From assembly GCA_902760955.1 (NCBI GenBank), contig CACWIG010000012.1:1-40439 (forward strand): a stretch of DNA of 40,439 bases. Reading direction: 5' to 3'. Below are positions 1 through 5,446 of this stretch, piece after piece. Source of the stretch: an uncultured Ruminococcus sp. (lineage in GTDB: Bacteria > Bacillota > Clostridia > Monoglobales > Monoglobaceae). A program made the translations under genes and the position numbers. The notes beneath the pieces were generated by a model. It was not told the origin of the DNA. It saw only the letters and a list, made by a program, of their open reading frames with translations, and did not search any database. Numbering within the stretch: position 1 is the first letter of the stretch; every line of letters begins with the position of its first letter.

Positions 1-175
1 ATTTAAGTTTAAAAGCAGTTATGGGATTTAAGCAAAACTATGTTATCACTTTTTTGAGTGTAAATGTAACATATGTTTGACAACTACAGAAAATTTTTTA
101 ACTAATTTTGTAACACATCATTGACAAACCTACATAAAATAAAATGAGGTAATTTTATGTGTGAGATATAACCAT
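1..175. other. Intergenic tract, no gene seen
   Basis: This AT-rich stretch lies downstream of the minus-strand SpoIVFB gene. I see no convincing open reading frame. Two TTGACA hexamers occur (around 86 and 122) but neither has a well-spaced TATAAT partner that I can defend. A GAGG followed by ATG near 157 opens only a four-codon frame. The tract may hold the end of an upstream gene's 3' region lying outside the window. Confidence 0.5.
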
Positions 176-1042
176 TTATATTTCACCAAGTGTTGTTCTT
201 ATACTCTTTTGGGTTAAAGCGGACAGAATTTCGCCCTCGGTTAATATCTTTGTCACTTTCAGATTATCGTCAACCACGCATACTATGTAATATCTGTCAT
301 ATGAAAGCTGTTTTAAGATAAGCCTTGCCGATGTGGATTGGTGTGCCGTTATCACAAAGGAGCGGTTGAGGGTGTTTTTGTCGAGTTTGGTACTGTAATT
401 TAACAACTCGGACACAACATTTTTTGAGATGTTTTTTTGTTCAAGACATAAATTACCGAGAAGAAACGCCGAAATCAAAATTAATGAAAAGTTAAAGCTG
501 TTTGTCAGCAGGCTGTATACAGCTATTCCTAAAATCAAACTAATGGGAATGTAACTGAACCTGACAGAGATGTTATATGCACGGATAGAACCGATTTTTT
601 TGGTCAGATATGCTCTCATTATTCTGCCGCCATCAAGGGGCAGAGCAGGGAGAAGATTGATTGCGGCAAGGGATAAGTTTAACTGTTCCCAATACACAAA
701 GCTGTTTTGAGATATAATACTTCTGAATAAAAAAGCGACGAGTGCCAAAGCAATATTGACAAGAGGACCTGATATGGCTATGGCTATCTCTGCAGAGGGA
801 TTTTTGATAACCTCTGATTTTAATTTTGCACATATGCCAAAGGGTAATATCTCTATATGTGATATCTTAACACCTGAAAGATGTGCAGCGAGTATATGTC
901 CGAGCTCGTGCAGCATTGCACAGGTATAGGCTGATAAAAACATTATGTGGTAGTTACCGAAAATGCTTGCGGCTATCAAGGGCAGAAACAAAATATGTAT
1001 CTTGACAAAGGGTGTTATGTTAATATAAAGTTTTTTAGTCAT
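176..1042 (-). CDS. spoIVFB: SpoIVFB-like site-2 intramembrane metalloprotease (M50)
   Basis: This 288-residue polytopic membrane protein is an M50 site-2 protease. The zinc motif HELGH sits at residues 45-49 and the third ligand lies in LPLDGGR (Asp137), positions matching what is known for Bacillus SpoIVFB. In that family the enzyme sits in the outer forespore membrane and cleaves pro-sigma-K in the mother cell. About six hydrophobic segments span residues 12-200, and a soluble C-terminal part (about 215-288) looks like the CBS-type regulatory domain of the family. The start ATG overlaps the upstream stop by one base (TAATG), which implies translational coupling to the short SpoIVFA-like gene. 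No pro-sigma-K gene is in the window, so the substrate is inferred. Confidence 0.85.
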   Translation of the reverse strand: MTKKLYINITPFVKIHILFLPLIAASIFGNYHIMFLSAYTCAMLHELGHILAAHLSGVKISHIEILPFGICAKLKSEVIKNPSAEIAIAISGPLVNIALALVAFLFRSIISQNSFVYWEQLNLSLAAINLLPALPLDGGRIMRAYLTKKIGSIRAYNISVRFSYIPISLILGIAVYSLLTNSFNFSLILISAFLLGNLCLEQKNISKNVVSELLNYSTKLDKNTLNRSFVITAHQSTSARLILKQLSYDRYYIVCVVDDNLKVTKILTEGEILSALTQKSIRTTLGEI

Positions 1043-1350
1043 TACCGAAATTCAATATCATCCTTTTGCTCTGATGGTGTATCTTGCTCGTTTTTATCGG
1101 GCAGGGCAATGTCTTTTATTTTATATATTGCAGTTTTTACGTTTTCCTCCCAATTTGCATCGTGGCGAAGAGCTTTGCCTAAGGAGGAGGCATAACTTTT
1201 AAACTTTGCATTGGGACTGTTATTCATACCCAGGACTACTGCAAAACAGACTATTGCGGCGGCGGTTTGTCTTGCCAACATACCGAATATTCCTGATAAC
1301 CGCTCTTTTTTGTCGCTGGTTTTTTTCTTTCTGTGTTTATTATCGTGCAT
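1042..1350 (-). CDS. Short SpoIVFA-like single-pass membrane protein
   Basis: This is a 102-residue protein with a basic, Lys/Arg-rich N-terminus (about 1-20), one hydrophobic segment (about 23-42) and an acidic C-terminal tail. It lies directly upstream of spoIVFB and shares one base with it. That position and topology match SpoIVFA, the protein that holds and inhibits SpoIVFB in sporulating firmicutes. The usual SpoIVFA is more than twice as long and carries an extracytoplasmic LytM/M23-like domain, which is absent here. A GAGG ribosome site lies upstream of the ATG. The assignment rests on gene context and topology rather than sequence motifs; it could also be an unrelated anchor protein. 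Confidence 0.5.
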   Translation of the reverse strand: MHDNKHRKKKTSDKKERLSGIFGMLARQTAAAIVCFAVVLGMNNSPNAKFKSYASSLGKALRHDANWEENVKTAIYKIKDIALPDKNEQDTPSEQKDDIEFR

Positions 1351-1409
1351 ATGTATTAACCTCTTTTCGCTTTATATTTAATTTTATTTGGCTTTGTCCA
1401 TTTTTATGC

Positions 1410-1438
1410 TTGAAAGTTTGGCTATATTAGTGTATTAT
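1410..1438 (+). promoter_or_regulatory. Putative vegetative promoter for the radical SAM pair
   Basis: TTGAAA (1410-1415) and TATTAT (1433-1438) are separated by 17 bases, a good sigma-A match. It lies about 38 bases upstream of the radical SAM start codon, in the divergent gap shared with the SpoIVFA-like gene. I found no convincing sigma-E-type promoter on the other strand. Confidence 0.6.
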
Positions 1439-1475
1439 GTAATAGAAAGTTTGTCGGAAAAATCGGAGGACAGAT

Positions 1476-3320
1476 ATGTATAAAACTAAATTTGAGGCTT
1501 GTCTTAAGAGAGTGCAAAAGCCTGCAAGATATATTGGAAACGAATTTAACAGCGTTCATAAAGAATGGGACGACAAAATGATGACATTTGCATTTTGTTT
1601 TCCTGATGTTTACGAGGTGGGAATGTCCCACTTGGGAATGAAGATTTTGTATCATATGTTGAACGAACGTGAGGATACAATATGCGAAAGAGTCTTTGCC
1701 CCTTGGGATGATATGGAAAAGGAAATGGAGAAGGAGGGTATACCCCTGTTATCTCTTGAAAGCTACAAGCCTGTCAAAGAATTTGATATGGTGGGCTTTA
1801 CATTGCAGTATGAAATGAGCTATTCAAACATTGTGAATATGCTGCGTCTTTCGGGAATACCATACAGAACCAAGGACAGAACAAAGGAGGACCCCTTTGT
1901 GTGCTGCGGAGGTCCGTGTGCATACCACGCAGAGCCTCTTGCGGATATTATGGACTTTTTCATCTTGGGCGAGGGTGAGGAAGTTAATAATGAGATTATG
2001 GACGCATACAAGGTGTGGCGGGATAGTGACCAAACACGTGAACAGTTTTTGGAAAGAATTGCGGAAATTCAGGGTGTTTATGTTCCGTCTTTTTATGATG
2101 TAGAATTCAATGATGACAATACCATAAAGTCCTTTAAACCAAACAGAAGTTGTGCGCCCGAAAAGGTGAAAAAGAGAATTATCAAAGACCTTGACAACAC
2201 TTTTATACCTGAAAAACTTATAGTTCCGTTTTGTGATATTGTTCACGACAGAATTATGTTAGAGCTTTTCAGAGGTTGTATAAGGGGTTGCAGATTTTGT
2301 CAGGCAGGATATATCTACCGCCCTGTCCGTGAGCGTTCGGTTGAAAAGCTGGTCGGCGTGGCAGAAAATTGCATAAAGGCAACAGGGTATGAGGAGATGT
2401 CCCTGTCCTCTTTGAGTACAAGCGACTACACAAAGCTTTTCCCGTTGATTGACAATCTTCTTGATATAACCGTTGACAAGAGAATAAATCTGTCGTTGCC
2501 ATCATTGCGCGTTGACAATTTTTCTATGGAACTTATGGAGAAGGTTCAAAAGGTTAAAAAGAGCGGTCTGACATTTGCTCCCGAAGCAGGAACACAGAGG
2601 TTGCGTGATGTAATAAACAAGAATGTTTTGGAAGAGGATTTGCTCAGAACGTCAAATATTGCATTCAAGGGCGGATATAACAGAATTAAGCTGTACTTTA
2701 TGCTGGGACTTCCCACCGAAACAGACGAGGACGTACTCGGCATAGGTGAGCTTGCCCAAAAGGTTATCGAGTCATTCTACGAAATTCCCATAGAGGAGAG
2801 AAAGGGCAGAAGTGTGTCTGTCACAGTCAGCACATCATTCTTTGTGCCTAAGCCCTTTACGCCATTTCAATGGGAACCCCAGAACAGAATTTCGGATATG
2901 GAAAAGAAAGCCGCTATGCTTAAAGACAGCATAAAAAGCAGAAAGATTGTGTATAATTGGCACGAAAGTGACGTCAGCTTTTTGGAGGAGGTCTTTGCCA
3001 AAGGTGACAGACGTTTGGGTGAAGTTTTGATTACCGCTGTGGAGATGGGTTGTAAGTTTGACGGCTGGTCGGACTTCTTTGATTATGACAAGTGGATGAA
3101 AGCCTTTGAAGAAAATGGAATAGACCCTGAATTTTATGCTTACAGAACAATCCCATATGACGAGATTTTGCCTTGGGATTATGCAGATATCGGCGTCAGC
3201 AAAAAGTTCTTGATGGAGGAGCGGGAGAGAGCATACAAGGGCGAAACAACCCCGTCCTGCAGAGATAATTGTTCAGCCTGCGGAGCGGCTCAGTTCGGAA
3301 GGGGTGTTTGCTTTGAGTAA
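1476..3320 (+). CDS. B12-binding-domain radical SAM protein (TIGR03960 type)
   Basis: This 614-residue protein is a radical SAM enzyme. Its [4Fe-4S] motif CxxxCxxC is at Cys268, Cys272 and Cys275 (in RGCIRGCRFCQ). The N-terminal ~250 residues form the cobalamin-binding-like region of the family, with GPCAYHAEPLAD and ILGEGEE segments. A Cys-rich tail (CRDNCSACG) closes the protein. This matches the TIGR03960 family, which is almost always followed by a TIGR03936/DUF2344 gene, as here. The family is often found beside ribosomal and cell-division genes and its substrate is not established. GGAGG sits 7 bases before the ATG. The following gene starts inside its 3' end. Confidence 0.85.
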   Translation: MYKTKFEACLKRVQKPARYIGNEFNSVHKEWDDKMMTFAFCFPDVYEVGMSHLGMKILYHMLNEREDTICERVFAPWDDMEKEMEKEGIPLLSLESYKPVKEFDMVGFTLQYEMSYSNIVNMLRLSGIPYRTKDRTKEDPFVCCGGPCAYHAEPLADIMDFFILGEGEEVNNEIMDAYKVWRDSDQTREQFLERIAEIQGVYVPSFYDVEFNDDNTIKSFKPNRSCAPEKVKKRIIKDLDNTFIPEKLIVPFCDIVHDRIMLELFRGCIRGCRFCQAGYIYRPVRERSVEKLVGVAENCIKATGYEEMSLSSLSTSDYTKLFPLIDNLLDITVDKRINLSLPSLRVDNFSMELMEKVQKVKKSGLTFAPEAGTQRLRDVINKNVLEEDLLRTSNIAFKGGYNRIKLYFMLGLPTETDEDVLGIGELAQKVIESFYEIPIEERKGRSVSVTVSTSFFVPKPFTPFQWEPQNRISDMEKKAAMLKDSIKSRKIVYNWHESDVSFLEEVFAKGDRRLGEVLITAVEMGCKFDGWSDFFDYDKWMKAFEENGIDPEFYAYRTIPYDEILPWDYADIGVSKKFLMEERERAYKGETTPSCRDNCSACGAAQFGRGVCFE

Positions 3321-3993
3321 AAGAAGAGTTACTTTTTCAAAAATGGGTATGGCTAAATTTATTTCGCACCTTGACTTGCTGAGATGCTTTGAGAGGGCAA
3401 TACTGCGGAGCGGTCTGCCTGTTGAATATTCACAAGGCTTTAATCCCCATCAGAAGATGACATTTGCTCTGCCCTTGCCTGTGGGTGTCACAAGTGAGTG
3501 CGAGGCAGTTGATATATTCTTTGAGGACGGAAAGGCGACAGATACTGAAATTTGCGAAAAGCTGAACCAAAACCTGCCTCCCGATATAAGAGTTATTAAA
3601 ACAGGAGATGTTTGTCATAAGGCGGCAGATATTGTGAGAGCCGAATACATTATTGTTTTAAAAGGTAACGGCGAAATTGATGAGCAATGGATAAAAGATT
3701 TCTTTGCAAATGACGAAATAGTCGTTATGAAGAAGACAAAGAAGAAAACCGAAAAGCCGATAAACATTATGGAATATATAAGAGCGTGGGAAATTGTTGG
3801 CAAGAGTATGACCACAATTACCATAAAGCTTGTGCTTGATGCAGGGGGCGAGAGAAATATAAAGCCCGACGTTGTCATAGGCGAGCTCTGCAAGGAAAAT
3901 CCATATGTTTCGGCAGATGATGCCGATATTCACAGATGTAAGGTGTTTTGCAAAGCAGACGGCGACTTAGGAAGAATTGAAGTTTTTGAATAA
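3313..3993 (+). CDS. TIGR03936 (DUF2344) radical-SAM-associated protein
   Basis: This protein of about 226 residues has the family N-terminus (FSKMGMAKFISHLDLLRCFER) and the following segment LPVEYSQGFNPHQKM, typical of DUF2344 proteins. It pairs with TIGR03960 enzymes either as a fused C-terminal domain or as a separate gene. I chose the TTG at 3313 because GGAAGGGG (3297-3304) lies 8 bases upstream. A GTG at 3304 in the same frame overlaps that Shine-Dalgarno sequence and is less likely. The start overlaps the upstream stop by 8 bases, so the two are probably translated together. In many Clostridia this gene is followed by rng and the rplU-rpmA genes; here a repeat block follows instead. 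Confidence 0.8.
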   Translation: MSKRRVTFSKMGMAKFISHLDLLRCFERAILRSGLPVEYSQGFNPHQKMTFALPLPVGVTSECEAVDIFFEDGKATDTEICEKLNQNLPPDIRVIKTGDVCHKAADIVRAEYIIVLKGNGEIDEQWIKDFFANDEIVVMKKTKKKTEKPINIMEYIRAWEIVGKSMTTITIKLVLDAGGERNIKPDVVIGELCKENPYVSADDADIHRCKVFCKADGDLGRIEVFE

Positions 3994-4000
3994 TCGTGTT

Positions 4001-4030
4001 GTAGGGGCGATTCACGAATCGCCCGTTTGT
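4001..4030 (+). repeat. GTAGGG-headed palindrome, type A
   Basis: The element starts with GTAG, has a palindromic core GGGCGATTC/GAATCGCCC around a central AC, and ends in GTTTGTG. It is one of several copies of this type in the window (see also 4066, 4801, 17074-17125, 17305 and 17373). Confidence 0.85.
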
Positions 4031-4065
4031 GAGAGGTCGGATTATTTCGGCTCCCTTGCGTATTT

Positions 4066-4095
4066 GTAGGGGCGATTCACGAATCGCCCGTTTGT
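4066..4095 (+). repeat. GTAGGG-headed palindrome, type A
   Basis: This is a second copy of the type A core with the same GTAG head and GTTTGTG tail. It is preceded by CTCCCTTGCGTATTT, a lead-in also found before the copy at 4801. Confidence 0.85.
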
Positions 4096-4141
4096 GATGT
4101 TTCGTCAGTTTATAATTTATTGCGTATGGTTTAAATTATTA

Positions 4142-4221
4142 ATCCAAAATAATTTTAATGAATGATTGCCCAAAGCCCATACAGTTGCCAAGCCCAACTG
4201 CAATGAAAAATTATTTTGGAT
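4142..4221. repeat. 80-bp inverted-repeat (MITE-like) element, copy 1
   Basis: The ends are inverted repeats (ATCCAAAATAATTT... and ...AAATTATTTTGGAT, near perfect over 15-16 bases). An inner hairpin has arms CAGTTG and CAACTG around a CCAAGCC loop. A second copy at 29577-29657 keeps the same layout. The element has no reading frame and resembles a miniature inverted-repeat element. Confidence 0.8.
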
Positions 4222-4242
4222 ATTGCAACACATATAATTACT

Positions 4243-4266
4243 GCCGAGTGTCATTGGACACTCGGC
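4243..4266. terminator. Hairpin just downstream of the 51-codon gene
   Basis: A perfect 10-bp stem (GCCGAGTGTC/GACACTCGGC) with an ATTG loop lies 11 bases beyond the stop codon of the minus-strand gene at 4278-4433. No real T-run follows on either strand, so it may act as a transcript-end stabiliser or a weak terminator. Confidence 0.45.
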
Positions 4267-4277
4267 AATTTTATGTA

Positions 4278-4433
4278 TTATTTTTTTAACAGCGTTTCAT
4301 ATTGTACTATTATTTCGTACATATTTCCGTATTCTTCAAACAGGTCTTGCTGATATTCGTCAAGGGTTTTGGATAATTCAATGGCAATTTTGGCCGCACT
4401 AATAACAGCATTTCTGTATTCTGTATCAGACAT
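4278..4433 (-). CDS. Orphan 51-residue acidic helical protein
   Basis: This small protein is 51 residues, acidic, and predicted helical from its pattern of charged and hydrophobic residues (for example LSKTLDEYQQDLFEEYG). I do not recognise the family. The start was set at the ATG ending at 4433 because AAAGGAGG lies 8 bases upstream. The longer in-frame extension to 4505 would run through a terminator hairpin and is rejected. It stands alone in a repeat-rich region and has a structured leader (4463-4664) immediately upstream. There is no signal peptide or membrane segment. Its function is unknown; being a real gene is supported mainly by the strong ribosome site. Confidence 0.6.
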   Translation of the reverse strand: MSDTEYRNAVISAAKIAIELSKTLDEYQQDLFEEYGNMYEIIVQYETLLKK

Positions 4434-4462
4434 ACTCGTTTCCTCCTTTATTAGTTTATAAT

Positions 4463-4495
4463 AAAAAATGCGCGGCCTCGCAATGGAGCCACGCA
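4463..4495 (-). terminator. Intrinsic terminator/attenuator upstream of the 51-codon gene
   Basis: On the minus strand a GC-rich stem (TGCGTGGCTC pairing with GAGGCCGCGCA, one bulge and one G-U pair) is followed by TTTTTTATT. It sits about 30 bases before the start codon and just before the GGAGG site. It would end a short transcript coming from the palindromic leader, or act as an attenuator for the small gene. Confidence 0.65.
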
Positions 4496-4664
4496 CGAAA
4501 AACACGCAACTCCTATTATTTTGCTACAAATAATAATTCATTAAATATAGATAATAAAATTAACTATAAAAACGTGGATAAGGAAGTTACGCGTTTTTTC
4601 CGAGGAAAAAACAAATTCCACGTTTATAAATTAACCTATATATCTATATTTTTTATTATTTGGT
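4463..4664 (-). ncRNA. Candidate structured leader or small RNA (~200 nt)
   Basis: A TATAAT box on the minus strand (plus positions 4671-4676) would start a transcript at about 4664, almost at the end of the long palindrome 4521-4669. The transcript would fold into a long AT-rich stem capped by a hairpin (GTTTTTTCC/GGAAAAAAC, two-base loop), then reach the terminator at 4463-4495. No -35 box is convincing: the nearest TTGCAA has a 20-base spacer. It could be a stand-alone RNA or the leader of the 51-codon gene. I do not recognise it as a known riboswitch or 6S RNA. Confidence 0.35.
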
Positions 4665-4669
4665 AGCAA
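4521..4669. repeat. ~150-bp imperfect palindrome with TTGCTAC ends
   Basis: The two halves are near-reverse complements: ends TTGCTAC/GTAGCAA, a shared AT-rich arm containing ATATAGAT, and an inner ACGTGGA/TCCACGT pair. The centre is a 9-bp hairpin (4593-4612). It may be a palindromic mobile element or the stem of a structured RNA. Confidence 0.7.
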
Positions 4670-4670
4670 T

Positions 4671-4676
4671 ATTATA
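4671..4676 (-). promoter_or_regulatory. -10 box at the outer edge of the palindrome
   Basis: TATAAT on the minus strand lies directly outside the palindrome, so that initiation 7 bases on would give an RNA covering the whole palindrome. The -35 partner is weak. Confidence 0.4.
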
Positions 4677-4800
4677 GTAACATACTTTTTCGTATTTTGC
4701 AAGTGTTTTATGGAAATTTCTGTAAATTTTCATATTCTTTTTTCGACAAAATAAAACAACATACAAATATTTTATTTATAAAAGGCTCCCTTGCGTATTT

Positions 4801-4830
4801 GTAGGGGCGATTCACGAATCGCCCGTTTGT
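4801..4830 (+). repeat. GTAGGG-headed palindrome, type A
   Basis: This copy has the same head, core and GTTTGTG tail as the copies at 4001 and 4066, and is again preceded by GGCTCCCTTGCGTATTT. Confidence 0.85.
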
Positions 4831-4845
4831 GAGGACAAATCTCGG

Positions 4846-4893
4846 CTCCCTTGCGTAAATGGAGCTGTCAGCGTTAGCTGACTGAGGGATCGG
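4846..4893. repeat. CTCCCTTGCG element with GTCAGC/GCTGAC hairpin
   Basis: The element runs from CTCCCTTGCGTAAAT to GAGGGATCGG and has an inner hairpin GTCAGC-GTTA-GCTGAC (4867-4882). Fragments of its left end (CTCCCTTGCG) recur near 4051, 4786, 5092 and 21771. Confidence 0.7.
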
Positions 4894-4906
4894 TTAATAT
4901 GTTCTG

Positions 4907-4935
4907 CCAACGGACAATGTGTTGCATAGCGTTGG
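4907..4935. repeat. CCAACG...CGTTGG palindromic repeat
   Basis: A ~29-bp element has inverted ends CCAACG/CGTTGG and a conserved middle (GACAATGTGTTG). Related copies lie at 4995-5023 and, on the other strand, at 17046-17075. Confidence 0.65.
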
Positions 4936-4944
4936 TATGTTTTC

Positions 4945-4970
4945 GGAACGTCGAGGACGCCGTTCCCTAC
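4945..4970 (-). repeat. GTAGGG-headed palindrome, type C (reverse)
   Basis: The reverse complement reads GTAGGGAACGGCGTCCTCGA followed by CGTTCC. It is the same type as 5221 and 5279, with the outer stem changed from GGGACG/CGTCCC to GGAACG/CGTTCC, so pairing is kept. Confidence 0.8.
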
Positions 4971-4994
4971 AGCGTGATGGTTTATGTAAATTTG

Positions 4995-5080
4995 GGAACG
5001 GATAATGTGTTGTGCAACGTTGGTATATCGCCGATCCTCCCGTCACACTGCGTGTGCCACCCTCCTTTACGCAAGGAGGG
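4995..5080 (+). repeat. ~86-bp compound element, copy 1
   Basis: This joins the CCAACG-type repeat to a second part ending in CCCTCCTTTACGCAAGGAGGG-like arms. A closely similar copy in inverted orientation lies at 16989-17075. The pair encloses about 12 kb that holds the calcium ATPase, decarboxylase operon and lysis cassette. Confidence 0.75.
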
Positions 5081-5117
5081 CTAATTTCGGCTCCCTTGCG
5101 TATTATTCGTTACATTT

Positions 5118-5184
5118 GTAGGGCAGGAGCAAGCCCCTGCCGAAAATCAATGTAAATGACGGCAGGAGCAAGCCCCTGCCCTAC
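5118..5184. repeat. Pair of type B palindromes facing each other
   Basis: Copies at 5118-5141 (GTAGGGCAGGAGCAAGCCCC plus TGCC) and 5161-5184 (the same in reverse orientation) face each other across 19 bases. Other type B copies lie at 17153, 29470 and 29685. Confidence 0.85.
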
Positions 5185-5220
5185 ACTATTCGATTTTAAT
5201 TATATGCGAAATGGCATATT

Positions 5221-5304
5221 GTAGGGGACGGCGTCCTCGACGTCCCGTTTGCCTCGGTAATAGGCTCACCTGCATATTGTAGGGGACGGCGTCCTCGACG
5301 TCCC
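5221..5304 (+). repeat. Two type C palindromes in tandem
   Basis: Copies at 5221-5246 and 5279-5304 read GTAGGGGACGGCGTCCTCGA then CGTCCC. Both follow CATATT and both are followed by GTTTGCCTC, so the pair looks like a duplication with a 58-base period. Confidence 0.85.
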
Positions 5305-5446
5305 GTTTGCCTCTGTTTTGTAATTTGTCAAATACATAATCTATTCCGCTCCAAATGCTTTTTGTGCATAATGGCTGTCCGTGAGGCATAATATTTAAGT
5401 ATAGTATAACCATAGCCAATATCTCAGCTGGCGGAACGGAGTAAAA

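Noticed and set aside
4463..4664. 6S RNA
   Set aside because: Length and long-stem form are similar, but the stem is very AT-rich and I cannot see the usual central bubble and conserved flanks.
4899..5084. 61-codon plus-strand frame in the repeat block
   Set aside because: It is made entirely of palindromic repeats, has no ribosome site, and its sequence recurs elsewhere as non-coding repeats.
4001..5304. CRISPR array
   Set aside because: The repeats are of several types, in both orientations, and irregularly spaced, with no unique spacers of constant length and no cas genes.
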